Positions 10,938 through 21,264 of a DNA stretch of 64,000 nucleotides are shown piece by piece. This DNA comes from Rhizophagus irregularis (taxonomy: Eukaryota > Glomeromycota > Glomeromycetes > Glomerales > Glomeraceae), in the NCBI RefSeq assembly GCF_026210795.1, contig NC_089442.1, positions 682,001 through 746,000 of the forward strand, in the 5' to 3' direction. Position 1 is the first letter of the stretch. Every line of letters starts with the position of its first letter. Both the position numbers and the translations under genes were made by a program. The notes beneath the pieces are model-generated. The model was not told the origin of the DNA, did not search any database, and worked only from the letters and a program-made list of their open reading frames with translations.

Positions 10938-13088
10938 TTATACAGCGGAATCGTCAAAAACTTCATCATTATCCCCCAATAATGATGAAGCTGAAGGGCC
11001 ACCAGCTAACATGTTGTAAAGAGATGAAAGTAAGGATTTAGTTTCCTGGTGATTTTGTTGTATTTGCTTCTGTTGAGCAACAATATTTTGAATGTTTTGA
11101 TCAGATTTTTGGAATTGTTGTGATTGAATATTGGACTTATTCGCAAGTTCATCTTCATCTTCACTCGATTCAGAATCACTTTTACAGCGTCTTTTTGCTT
11201 TAACTTCTGTATTATTATCAGATTGTTGATTTTTCTTTTTCTTACTAACTGGAACTGGATGCGCTTTATCACATTTAAGCGCTTGTTGAGCTGTAACAAC
11301 TTCACCAATTTGTTTGCCAGTATCGCTAATAAGCGACTCCATATTGAGCAATTTATCTTCAACCTTCCTTATAGTATTAATAATTTGTTCCTTGAATTTT
11401 AAAAACATCGGATGGTTATTAAAGTCATCACTATCGTCATCATTATTATCATGATTACTGCGAGGTCTTCCTTGATCACGTGATCCAGAGGGAATATTAT
11501 TATTAGATTTAGAATTATTTCTGGGCTTTTGTTTAGATTTAGCCGCATCCGCATACGACTTTTTTAGATTTTTCCAATTATCAGCGCCACTAACAAACCA
11601 TTTAGAATGAGATTTGTTAATATCTTTGTTAGTACAGTCTTTGGCCATATGAGTGGGATTACCGCAAATATTACAAATGCGATCTTCCTCTTTACTCCAG
11701 TATAATTGTCGAGTACCAGCGTTGCCCTTTTTGAATTCAATATTCATTTGTCTGGCTGCCACCAAATCATCTCGCGAAGAAAAATGAATGTAAGCATAGC
11801 GATATCTTTGATATTTACCACGAATCATAACAGCTGGGATAAAACAAGTTTTCCCTTTACATTGTGTCATAACTTCCTTGAGATCATAACCACTAGTTTG
11901 ATAATGTAACCCAGATAATCTTAACGAGAATTGTTTCCTTTTCTCGCGTTCCTCTTTGCTCAATAACAATGGTAAAACTCTAACTATGTCTTTGTTAATA
12001 TGATAACTCCATTGCTCTTTAAAGTAATCAATAGAAGTAGCATCCTTATACGTAATAAAAGCAACTTGGTAAAGACCAGCACCTCTCGTATAAATCTTCT
12101 CAATTTCGCCAAGATCTTCAAAGGACTCACGAATTTCGCGTACCTGTCTAAACGCAGGAATATCAATCACTTGAATTGTACGATTATTGGAATTTTGTGA
12201 CGTATCACTATCCTTGTCATTTGTAGTAGCCACCTTTTCAGGCTTTAATGGGGTAGGTTGAAGTTTCACATTAAACACTTCACCCGAATCACCTTCTTTT
12301 TGCTCCTGAATAACAAGTTCTATTTTAAGAAATTGGTCAAATTTTTCTTTGTCCAAAAATGATACCTTCGCCCCTTGCTTTCCCAACGGGGTAACTGGAA
12401 GTTGTTTGTTATACTGGATATTATAGGTTTGTAGCGCCTTTTTAATTTTGGTAGTTTTTAGACTTTTTCCTCCAATAAGCTCACCATATGGAACAAGTGC
12501 AATGTGTTCTTTTATTTTTTCTATAGTAATGATCGACGGGTCTTTGTTAGAATTACTAGGATCAACATCCATGGGCTGGGACCCTTGATCGGCTTGCAGA
12601 TTAATCTTATCCTGATTAGGCAAAACAACAGATTGTTGTTGATCCTTATGAGGAGTTGAAATAATTTCTTTGTTAAGAGTCAGAACCTTATTGGTTCCAT
12701 TCACGTTGTTTACAATATTCTGCGGAGGTAAGGGAGGGTCACGTGACAAATATTTTGCGACCACCTTGGACTTTTCAGTAGCTTTCCCTTTGTCGTTACC
12801 AGAAGAAGATTTGGAGTTTGGACCATAAGTATCCTGAACAATTTCTTTTTCCATGTCCATAGCACGTTCAGCTTCCATGGTTTCTGTCAGTTTTTTGTCA
12901 GAAGTTGGCTGCGGCTTTTTCCGATAGGTATTCCAAATACTCTCATGATGAGAAGCAGTTTCCTTCGGTGCACTGAAGGTGAACTGGTTTTCAGGACTAG
13001 TCGGCCTACTTCCACCTGCTTGGGAATTACGGCTTGAGCTACGTGTTTGTCTACCACCTCTACCACCTCGTTTAGCGTTTCCAGACAT
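10938..13088 (-). CDS. LINE ORF1: gag-like RNA-binding protein
   Basis: A 716-residue protein with a low-complexity basic start (RGGRGGRQTRSSSR), then two RRM-like folds at roughly 305-460, then a CCHC zinc knuckle CNICGNPTHMAKDC near residue 470. The C-terminal third is acidic/Lys-rich and Gln-rich (QQ-Q-QQN) and could form coiled coil. ORF1 proteins of this type bind the element RNA and form the retrotransposition RNP. It ends 8 nt before ORF2, so both are probably on one transcript. The ATG at 13088 precedes the basic segment and is the only good start. Confidence 0.88.
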   Translation of the reverse strand: MSGNAKRGGRGGRQTRSSSRNSQAGGSRPTSPENQFTFSAPKETASHHESIWNTYRKKPQPTSDKKLTETMEAERAMDMEKEIVQDTYGPNSKSSSGNDKGKATEKSKVVAKYLSRDPPLPPQNIVNNVNGTNKVLTLNKEIISTPHKDQQQSVVLPNQDKINLQADQGSQPMDVDPSNSNKDPSIITIEKIKEHIALVPYGELIGGKSLKTTKIKKALQTYNIQYNKQLPVTPLGKQGAKVSFLDKEKFDQFLKIELVIQEQKEGDSGEVFNVKLQPTPLKPEKVATTNDKDSDTSQNSNNRTIQVIDIPAFRQVREIRESFEDLGEIEKIYTRGAGLYQVAFITYKDATSIDYFKEQWSYHINKDIVRVLPLLLSKEEREKRKQFSLRLSGLHYQTSGYDLKEVMTQCKGKTCFIPAVMIRGKYQRYRYAYIHFSSRDDLVAARQMNIEFKKGNAGTRQLYWSKEEDRICNICGNPTHMAKDCTNKDINKSHSKWFVSGADNWKNLKKSYADAAKSKQKPRNNSKSNNNIPSGSRDQGRPRSNHDNNDDDSDDFNNHPMFLKFKEQIINTIRKVEDKLLNMESLISDTGKQIGEVVTAQQALKCDKAHPVPVSKKKKNQQSDNNTEVKAKRRCKSDSESSEDEDELANKSNIQSQQFQKSDQNIQNIVAQQKQIQQNHQETKSLLSSLYNMLAGGPSASSLLGDNDEVFDDSAV

Positions 13089-13160
13089 TTTCTATAAATT
13101 GTTAGATATTTACTGCGGATTTTAAGCGATTTTAACAATTTGCAAGAAAGAGTCCTGATC

Positions 13161-13429
13161 ATAATTTAATAAATTAATTAAAACAATAAAAAGATATTAT
13201 TGGGCGTTTTTTATAAAACTAGTAACGATTTTGTTGATCATTTGTTGATCATTTATTTTTAAATTTATTATAAATTTTGTCACGAGATTTTCTATGGAAA
13301 TCATTTCTCAATTTGTTATTAAAACACCTGCTGAATTGCCTCGAAATTGAAAATCATTTCTCTTTTTATAAAAAAATTTCCTTTTTGGTAAAAAACTCTC
13401 AAATTAATCTTATATAACTTTATATGTAA
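13161..13429. other. AT-rich flank of the LINE
   Basis: No gene seen. A block at 13320-13395 (acacctgctgaattg…ggtaaaaaactc) is loosely echoed at 13562-13616 (gcaaaaactc…ctgttaaattg), on the other side of the hexamer repeat. The hexamer may have expanded inside a local duplication. Confidence 0.3.
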
Positions 13430-13546
13430 ATGACAATGACAATGACAATGACAATGACAATGACAATGTCAATGTCAATGTCAATGTCAATGTCAATGTC
13501 AATGTCAATGTCAATGTCAATGTCAATGTCAATGACAATGACAATG
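13430..13546. repeat. Hexanucleotide microsatellite ATGACA/ATGTCA
   Basis: About 20 uninterrupted hexamers: roughly six ATGACA, then about twelve ATGTCA, then two ATGACA. The switch between two variants in blocks indicates separate expansion events. The Asp-Ile ORF on the opposite strand is just this repeat translated and is not a gene. Confidence 0.95.
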
Positions 13547-13865
13547 AAAAAAACTTCTAATGCCAACTTTTCGCAAAAACTCTTCCTGTGCCACTGAAAA
13601 TACCTGTTAAATTGAGACATCATTTAATATTTGCATGTTTTCATTTGTTTGCTGATCAATTTCGCTATTATAATATTATTTACTGTTGTAGCATTTTCGC
13701 TATAATTTAAAAAATTTTTAAATAATTTTAACAAAAAACGTTTTATCGTTAATTAATAAATTATAGTTTTTCAATTTAATTTTTAAAATGTTAATTTCAA
13801 AATAATACATGTATTATGACAATTTCTCTCTATAAAAAAAATAAAATAAATAAAATAAATAATAA

Positions 13866-14170
13866 GTAGAGGTTAGAACCATCCAAAAAAACCTTAACCA
13901 GTTAATATGAAAAATATTTAAAATTTTTTTTTACTTAAAATTGTACCAATTTTCGATTTTACTAACGCTAATACATTTAGTTGAAAAAAGACTATTTGAA
14001 TCACTACCATTATTAATAAATAGGAAAAAATTCGGTATTAAATTTTGAGTTTGGAAACATATAACTGAATTACTAAGTCTCTGGGCAGCATTAAGTAAAT
14101 CTGATCAGAATTACTGATATATTTATGGTCAAAACAGTTTTAACCAGTTAATCCTGCTAATAAGATCCTT
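13866..14170 (-). mobile_element. Decayed copy of the CCGGTTAA hAT-type MITE
   Basis: The segment from ~13866 is, in reverse complement, a diverged match to the right half of the MITE at 62795-63189: TTAACTGGTTAAGG followed by a T-run, GGATGGTTCTAACC, and TTGGTACAATTT. The other end near 14150 has ttttaaccagttaa. CpG-containing CCGG cores have become CTGG or CCAG. The terminal repeats are degraded. Confidence 0.55.
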
Positions 14171-14298
14171 GTGTTAATTAAATTTTGACAATAATTTGTC
14201 TTATGGATTATAAAATTTTGATATTTAACACTTTTGGGATTATAGAATTTGATTATGAGGATAATGCACCATTGGAATTTTAATGGATGAGTTCCCTT

Positions 14299-14453
14299 CA
14301 GTGTACAAAAAGTTTTAGAAAAATTCCGAAAATCTTCTGAAAAATACTACAATCTGCAGTAAAATGTCCAAAATTATTCAAGATTTAAAAAATTTACCAG
14401 ATTTTTCAAAAACCTTTTAGAAAATCTGGCAAAATTGAGTAGATTTTACACTG
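14299..14453. mobile_element. Small old MITE with 8-bp target duplication
   Basis: A 155 bp segment begins CAGTGTACAAAA and ends TTTTACACTG (inverted ends, first 7 bases exact). It is flanked by GTTCCCTT (14291-14298) and GCCCCCTT (14454-14461), which agree at 6 of 8 bases. An 8-bp duplication and CAGTG ends would fit a hAT-derived element. The interior contains palindromic ATTTT/AAAAT blocks. Confidence 0.45.
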
Positions 14454-14638
14454 GCCCCCTTTCTTGAAGTGATACAATTAATTATGATAATCAAGTTTTT
14501 TCATCTTGTACTTTACCAATTATATAAAAATCTGTAATGCTTTATTCACATTTATAGATAGTTTGCAGGTGTTTTTTTCTCTACACTCAAAATAATATAA
14601 AATCTTTCAATTTTTTTTTATCAAAAAAATTAAAAAAA

Positions 14639-15804
14639 ATGACCGCTACTCTGTCAGTTATCGCACTTGTAGTACGTTTAAGAGAATCCTCTCACACAGC
14701 ATTTGGGGACGCTATCTATCGTGAGAAAGTTTCCAATGAAAATCCTGTTTTTGGATTCAAACAGTTTTCAAACGCGCTGCACGATTATAATGAGGCGTTT
14801 AAAGAAGGGGACTTAGTCCATTTTGGTGGAAAGTTCACTATTGATGACAATAAATTAATGGTAAGTAATTTTTGTATGTATCTAAGGAATAATGACATAT
14901 AATAATTTTATTAATAATTTTATAATTTACTTAATAATAATAATTATAAAAATGATAATAATCTAATAATAATAATTATAAAAATTTATAAAAATGATAA
15001 TAATTTAAATAATTTTTTTAATATTAATTACAAATATAATATTTTCATTTGTCTTTTTCATATAAACAGCTCTTAGTTGAAGCGGCATGTGTGCTAGAAC
15101 CTCAATTAGGACGTAATGGAGAACGTTTAAAATGGGAACCTGAAAAAATTCCATCAACAAAGCCGTTCGTTCATATCACTACTTCTGCTTGTGAACCATT
15201 GTCAACATCAAATAATATGAATTTTGTTAAAACCAAATCGTTGATCTATTCACCATTTCATTCTGCTGCACGTTACATTAATTTTGAGATTGGATATTCA
15301 AGTGAATCAAAATGGCTTGAATTTGCCAATTTTTTCGTCGCTGGATTTCTTGAAACAATTTATACAGACGGATCAACAACATACGTACAGATAGATGCAA
15401 AGTTGATCGATTATGATGTTCGATTTCGTACTTCAACTTCAAGTAACAATTACCAACCCTCACCACAAAGATCAACCACCAACGCATTTGCTCAAAGGAG
15501 GAATAAATCAACTCCTAATTCACCAGTAAAAACACATATTACCCCAAAATCGGATTCAAATACCACAGAAATAGAAAATGCATATGAAGAAGAAAGTGAT
15601 AATGATTCAGACAAAGAAGATACAGTAGGAACAAATCAATCTCCTATAGACCTGGTTATGATAGATGATAATACGCCTATTAATGCTAATAAAACTAAAA
15701 AACGCCAATTATCTGATTTGTGTGATGGTGAAATTGATCAACCTATTAAACCGAAAAGAAGTTATAATAAAAAAGGAGGTCGTGGAGGACGCGGAAAGAA
15801 ATAA
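14639..15804 (+). CDS. Hypothetical protein, two exons, GRG-rich tail
   Basis: Exons 14639-14860 and 15070-15804, joined in phase 0 at GTAAGT…ACAG, give 318 residues. I do not recognise the family. Residues 1-190 look globular with alternating beta-strand-like segments (for example DLVHFGGKFTIDD and TTYVQIDAKLIDYDVRF), which could be an OB-like or beta-barrel fold; that is a guess from pattern. From about 195 it becomes Ser/Thr/Asn-rich, then acidic, then a KR-type basic patch. It ends KKGGRGGRGKK, a short RGG-like tail seen in nucleic-acid-binding proteins. A nuclear, DNA- or RNA-binding role is plausible but unproven. The ATG follows an A-rich leader. Confidence 0.7.
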
Positions 15805-16560
15805 AAATTATTTTGCGTATTATACAAATAATAAGAAAATATGTCAAAAATCATTTCCATAAATTATAGAAATTAAATCTTAAAGAAATTAGTAACAGAA
15901 AATTTAGTATTATTCACAAGGATCCACATTTTTTTGTTAAAAAAATATTTTTTTTCTATAATAATTTGTTTCACTTCTTTTAAAAAAAGAATATACATAT
16001 ATTTTCTTATATATAATAAAAACATAAAATTTATGATCTGAAATTATGATATAATGGTTTAATTTTATTAAAAAAAATAAATCTTTTTATAACGAGTGAT
16101 TTCGTAACTAATTAATGTACACGTTAACATAATTATTTATGCTACACATAAATCTAATCTAAATTTATCAAAAAATTTTCTTAATACTGCTTAATACAGG
16201 TTAGAATTTTTGCCAATTTACTTTTAATTTATTCATAATTTTAATATTATTTTACAATTTTACAATTGTAATAGCAGGAGATATAATTTGGCCTATCGGT
16301 CATATATGTAATACGTATTACCAATTTAAATATAGGATTTCCGATTTTAATATTGCAACATGTGATCACGTATTACGGTTATTAACAAAGAATTTTTTTA
16401 TTTTTTCAGCTGATTATTTTTTTGTCTTTTCGTTTACAAAAACCTAATAAAATAGAAGTAAAATTTTATTTTTTTTCCTTAAATATAAACAAACACATTT
16501 AAATTAAATAACTCAGAATTTAAATATAAACAAATATTATAGTTTATTTACACATATTTC
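15805..16560. other. AT-rich intergenic stretch
   Basis: Downstream flank of the two-exon gene. No ORF, RNA gene or clear repeat found. Confidence 0.4.
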
Positions 16561-16564
16561 AAAT

Positions 16565-17925
16565 TATGGTTTGAGCATTTTGGCCAAAGTAAATCTTGCT
16601 CTTTAATTGAAAGTAGTTCAGCAAGTTTGAAGCTGTTAAGATATTAATCTACATGAAAGCACAGTTAATATTTTTGGAGTTATTTACATTTTTACATAAT
16701 AGTACTAAGTTACAAAATTTTTTTTACCTTCAGAGCGTATTTTGGGCAGTTTAGTCAAAGTAAATCAACTTCTTATATTAATTGAAAGTTTTTTGGCGGG
16801 TCAAAATCTGCTTGGATATTAATTTTCATGAAGGTACAGTTAATACTTGAAGAGTTATTCACGTTTTTCACAATGGAATTTTATTTTTTCTATTTTATCA
16901 CTTTAGAGCGTATTTTCGGCACTTTAGTCAAAGTAAATCGACTTCTTATATTAATTGAAAGTTGTTCAGCGAGTAATAATCTGTTCGAATATTGGTTTTC
17001 ATGAAGGTACAGTTAATACTTGAAGAGTTATTCACGTTTTTCACAACGGTACTCATTCACGAATTTTATTTTTTCCGTTTTATCACTTCAGAGCGTATTT
17101 TGAGCACTTTAGACAAAGTAAATTGACTTCTTATATTAATTGAATGTTGTTCAGCAGGTGATAATCTACTTGGATATTAATTTTCACGAAGGTACAGTTA
17201 ATACTTGAAGAATTATTCACGTTTTTCACAACACGAATTTTATTTTTTCCGGTTTGTCACTTCAGAGCGTATTTTGAGCATTTTAGTCAAAGTAAATTGA
17301 CTTCTTATATTAATTGAAAGTTTTTCAGTGGGTCATAATCTGCTTGGATATTAATTTTCATGAAGGTACAGTTAATACTTGAAGGGTTATTCACGTTTTT
17401 CACAACGATACTCATTCACGAATTTTATTTTTTCCATTTTGTCACTTCAGAGCGTATTTTGAGCATTTTAGTCAAAGTAAATTGACTTCTTATATTAATT
17501 GAAAGTTTTTCAGTGGGTCATAATCTGCTTGGATATTAATTTTCATGAAGGTACAGTTAATACTTGAAGGGTTATTCACGTTTTTCACAACGATACTCAT
17601 TCACGAATTTTATTTTTTCCGTTTTGTCACTTCAGAGCGTATTTTGAGCATTTTAGTCAAAGTAAATTGACTTCTTATATTAATTGAAAGTTTTTCAGTG
17701 GGTCATAATCTGCTTGGATATTAATTTTCATGAAGGTACAGTTAATACTTGAAGGGTTATTCACGTTTTTCACAACGGTACTCATTCATGAATTTTATTT
17801 TTTCTGTTTTGTCACTTCAGAACGTATTTTGAACATTTTGGTCAAAGGAAATCGACTTCTTTTATTAATTAAAAGTTGTTTAGCAGTCAAAATCCAATTT
17901 TCATGAAAATGCAGTGGAGTAATTT
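16565..17925. repeat. ~185 bp satellite array, about seven units
   Basis: Units start with gAGCGTATTTTgagcatttt at about 16733, 16916, 17091, 17265, 17450, 17635 and 17820, preceded by a degenerate unit from 16565. Spacing is 174-185 bp. Each unit contains tagtcaaagtaaattgac, a ttcatgaaggtacagttaat block and ttattcacgtttttcac. The units at 17265-17819 are nearly identical, while the edge units are diverged, as expected when an array homogenises from the middle. Confidence 0.95.
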
Positions 17926-18031
17926 ATATTTTTTATGATCATACTATACTGAATTGCAAATAAATTTACATTCTTTAATGTATTTTTAAAATTTAAATTT
18001 TTATTTAATATTACTTAATAAATAAGGTTGC

Positions 18032-18057
18032 TTGCCGAAACTAGAGGGTTTCGGCAA
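18032..18057. repeat. Perfect 10-bp hairpin
   Basis: Arms TTGCCGAAAC and GTTTCGGCAA with a 6-base loop. It lies just past the satellite. The arm resembles the CTTTGCTGAAACC terminal repeat of the transposon at 34209-37880, so it may be the collapsed ends of a related element. Confidence 0.6.
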
Positions 18058-18206
18058 TACTTTCTATATGATTTAATTAGAGTTTCAGCATTTAAACAAT
18101 TTATAAGAATAAAGACAATATGATTTTTTGTATGTAAATATTTATTTTATAATATTTAATATTAAACTAATAAAATATACGATTAAAAATATAATAAAAA
18201 TTAAAA

Positions 18207-18893
18207 TTATCTTCTATGTGGGGACCTGCTTCTACCTCTTCTTCTATCTCTACTTCTGTCCCGTCTTCTATCTCTACTTCTGTCCCGTCTTCTATCTCTA
18301 CCTCTATCTCGTCTTCTATCTCTACTTCTTGATCTACTTCTTGATCGAGACCTTGATCGAGACCTAGATCGCGACCACCTTCTTTCCCTTCGAAATCTAT
18401 ATTCATATCGACGTCGATCATGCGCAGCATGCCGCCGTTGATACTCTCGTCTAAACAGATCTAAAATCCAATAAAAATATTAATGAATTGAATGAATTGC
18501 CTAAATAAAATTAATTTAAAATAATAATTAATAATAATTACCAGTTTGTAACCAGAATTCATCATTCATATCGGCAAAATACGCTCTATCGAAACTATTT
18601 GGGCTTGTAATAGGAATGCCGTCATCATTATTATTTATTATTCTACTGAGGTTTTCATAACCTCGTTTGAGGGCATTCCATTTTGTATAGCACTGCCTGG
18701 GTGTCGCTGCAAATCCCGTTGCAGCGAACACCCTATTTGCTATTATTGTCCATGCATTAACATGGTAGCGGTTTGCAATTCTTTCGAATTGCTGATGTAA
18801 GTTTCTTCGCTCCGCAATTAACTGCCTAGCAGCATTAATCGTCCATTGGAATACTGGTGGTGGCGGTGGAACAAAAGGTACTAATGCTGCCAT
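18207..18893 (-). CDS. Myb/SANT-like domain protein with RS domain
   Basis: Exon 1 is 18893-18542 and exon 2 is 18460-18207, joined in phase 1 (donor GGTAATT, acceptor TTTTAG), giving 201 residues. Residues ~15-85 carry a three-helix Myb/SANT or trihelix-like pattern: FQWT, WTIIANRVFAATGFA, RQCYTKWNALKRGYENL. Exon 2 encodes an RS-type domain: repeated SR dipeptides, then RD/RR blocks, ending RSRSPHRR. SR tails localise proteins to nuclear speckles and mediate splicing contacts, so this may link DNA binding to RNA processing; that is inference. Another frame of the same exon gives a long acidic ORF. I prefer the RS frame because the splice phases fit and it ends in the classic SPHRR pattern. 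A weaker acceptor 8 bases downstream would switch to the acidic frame. Confidence 0.7.
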
Positions 18894-18899
18894 TTTTTA

Positions 18900-20335
18900 T
18901 TTTTTATGATTTTTTTGTAACTTGAAAATTAAATACAATTTGAAAATTAAAATACAATTTGGTTTTGAATTGCGAAAAAAAAATTCAAATTTCATAATAT
19001 TTATAATAATTTTAAAATTCGTTATAATGTTTAAAACATGAACTGATGAACATAATAACATTCTACATAATTAAAGTATTTGTAACAAAATAAACACAGT
19101 TTTGATTTTAATGTAATAAATTTAATTAACGCAGTTCTAAATTTTTTTTTGTAATGCAGTTCTTAAAATTTATTGATCTAATGTAATAAATTTAATTAAC
19201 GAAGTCCTTAAAACTTATTGATTCTAATATAATATGCTTATCCTTATTCCTTAATTAAATTGCACTATTTTTAAAATATAATATGCTTATCCTTATTCCT
19301 TAATTAAATTGCAATGTTTTAAAATATAATATAAAATTACAATTGCCTGCATTGCCTGCATAATTATATGTTAACTGGACTTTGATCGCGAATATTTTGC
19401 CCTGCATAATTACATCATTTATTTCCTAAATAGTATCATTATTTAAATCACATGATATTAGAATTAATTCTCATTGGATTAACTATTGTAATTATTTCTC
19501 ATTATTATTATTCCTCACTATCATCATAATTATCGTCATTAACACTTTTATTAATAGAAAATTTAAAAACAAATTTTTATAGTGATAAAAAAATTATTAA
19601 AAATACTAAATAAATAAAAGAATTACAATGATGGAAAAAAAAATGACTGACTGAAAAAGGAATAATATTCATTTAAAAAAAATTTGTAATTACAAAAACT
19701 GAAAATAACTGGATAGCTGCATCAGGACCCTGAACAATACATATAAAGGTCACATTAAAATCAAAATTTTTTACTATGATCAATAAGCAAATGATTTTGG
19801 ATTCTATCTCGCCAATTATAAGTGATCTACCTACTACTAATTTGTGATACTACAGACATCCCTCGCGCTCAAATTTTGTGTTCTTACAAATCTCTCCTTA
19901 TAAATTCATTTGATAGATTTCTATTATTGGGGCTTTAAAAGTTCCTTTCATTATTTTACATAATTTACAATTATAGGTTAAATTATTGAAATCAGTATCT
20001 TAATTTTTAAAATTAAATAATCCTAATTATTTCTAAAAATAAATTAATGGTCACGACTTATTAATTTTATTATTTTAACTCCTTAAATTAACTTATCGAG
20101 TATTACTATTTTTAGACTATTTTCCTTTGTTCTGAAAATAATTTTTCTGATATGATTTTCCTTTTCCAGAATTTTCCCTCATGTAACATTTATCCTTTTA
20201 TTTGTTTTGCTAATTTTTACATGTTTACGCGTCACATCTCTTCATTATATAAGTATCTTCATTTTTCCTTCCTTTCTTGTTTTTACTTAATATTTTTCAA
20301 AATTTTCCTTCACTACACCTTTACTACACATCTAT
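18900..20335. other. AT-rich intergenic with short duplications
   Basis: A ~50 bp unit (ataatatgcttatccttatt…) is repeated in tandem at about 19229 and 19278. An 'aatgtaataaatttaattaacg' block occurs twice, at about 19110 and 19180. No gene seen. Confidence 0.45.
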
Positions 20336-20350
20336 TTGTTCCTTCTCAAA

Positions 20351-21264
20351 ATGGTTGCCACTAGGAAATTTACCACCACTTCTGCTTTAATTGCTGCTCG
20401 TCTTTCTACTACTGCTGCTCGTCCTTCTACTACTGCTGCTCGTCCTTCTACTGCTGCTCGTCCTTCTACTGCTGCTCGTCCTTCTACTACTGCTGCTGCA
20501 TCAAATAAGAAACGCTGTCGACGTTCTGCCACCTCTAACCGAAAATCTAAAAATCGCTTGAAGGCTTTGAAAGCTGCCAGAAAACCAAAGGTTCAACTTC
20601 TTGAAGGTGGGTATTGTACGCAAGGTTTACTAAATGATCTTAAAAGAGGTTGCCTGCAGACAGTATATTCGTATTCTCAGGGCATGGTTCTTGATGGTTC
20701 ATTACCTGTAGACGGAGTATTCATATTCCCAGTGTCCAGTTCTTAAAAGGATTTTACCTTCTGCAGATCTTTTCTAAACTATCGACTTTATCCACTTAGT
20801 TCTCGAACTAACTATCCAATTATTATCATATACACATATATACATATATTTTTTTTAATTTAATTCAGAGGAACTTGAAAGTTGTTGTCGTCATCTTAAT
20901 CATATTCAGAAACAACTTAATGAGGCACAAGACTCCCTTCATGACAGTATTCAACTAAGGTCTCAGCTGGAAGATGATCTGACTATTGCACGATCAAAAA
21001 TATTAGACCTTGAAGATGAATTAACGAAGCAGCGAAAAGAACAGAGAATGTTGGGTAAAAAGTATATGGAACTAAAAGGTATATTTCAATATTATATCTT
21101 TTAACTGTTATTATATATTATTTCTTTAATTAAAAATTTTATTAGAAGAGAATTATACCATTAAAACTCGTCAACTTCGTTCTCATTCTACTACTCCCGC
21201 TACTCCTATACCATCACAACTGACTAAAAGTAAATCTAAAAAGAAAGTAAAATTTGCCACTTGA
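20351..21264 (+). CDS. Small basic coiled-coil protein, three exons
   Basis: Exons 20351-20606, 20869-21078 and 21146-21264 join in phase 1 at both introns and give 194 residues. Residues ~12-50 are a low-complexity array of TAARPST units. A strongly basic stretch follows (KKRCRRS, RKSKNRLKALKAARKPK), then a coiled coil (EELESCC…LEDDLTIARSKILDLEDELTKQRKEQ) with heptad spacing, and a basic Ser/Thr/Pro end KSKSKKKVKFAT. If the first intron is retained, translation runs to a stop at 20746 and yields a 131-residue protein. I do not recognise a family. The basic and coiled-coil content suggests a DNA- or chromatin-associated adaptor, but this is only a guess. Confidence 0.65.

Larger units (their letters stand above)
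5171..13160 (-). mobile_element. Near-complete non-LTR retrotransposon (LINE)
   Basis: Three consecutive minus-strand ORFs give the order of a long LINE: gag-like ORF1, ORF2 with AP-endonuclease, reverse transcriptase and RNase H, then a zinc-finger ORF3. The 3' limit is set at a short T-rich repeat (TTTTTA units, 5171-5192 on the plus strand), which would be an A-rich tail on the element's strand; this limit is tentative. The 5' limit lies a little upstream of the ORF1 ATG. No convincing target duplication was found by eye. The long ORFs without decay suggest a young, possibly mobile copy. Confidence 0.8.

Noticed and set aside
11006-12200. Several short ORFs overlapping LINE ORF1
   Set aside because: Shadows of ORF1 with no independent features.
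13420-13623. ORF of Asp-Ile repeats
   Set aside because: Translation of the hexamer microsatellite.
18167-18430. Acidic ORF (Glu/Asp-Val repeats) on the minus strand
   Set aside because: It is the out-of-frame reading of the RS-domain exon. The RS frame fits the splice phase and the known SR pattern better.
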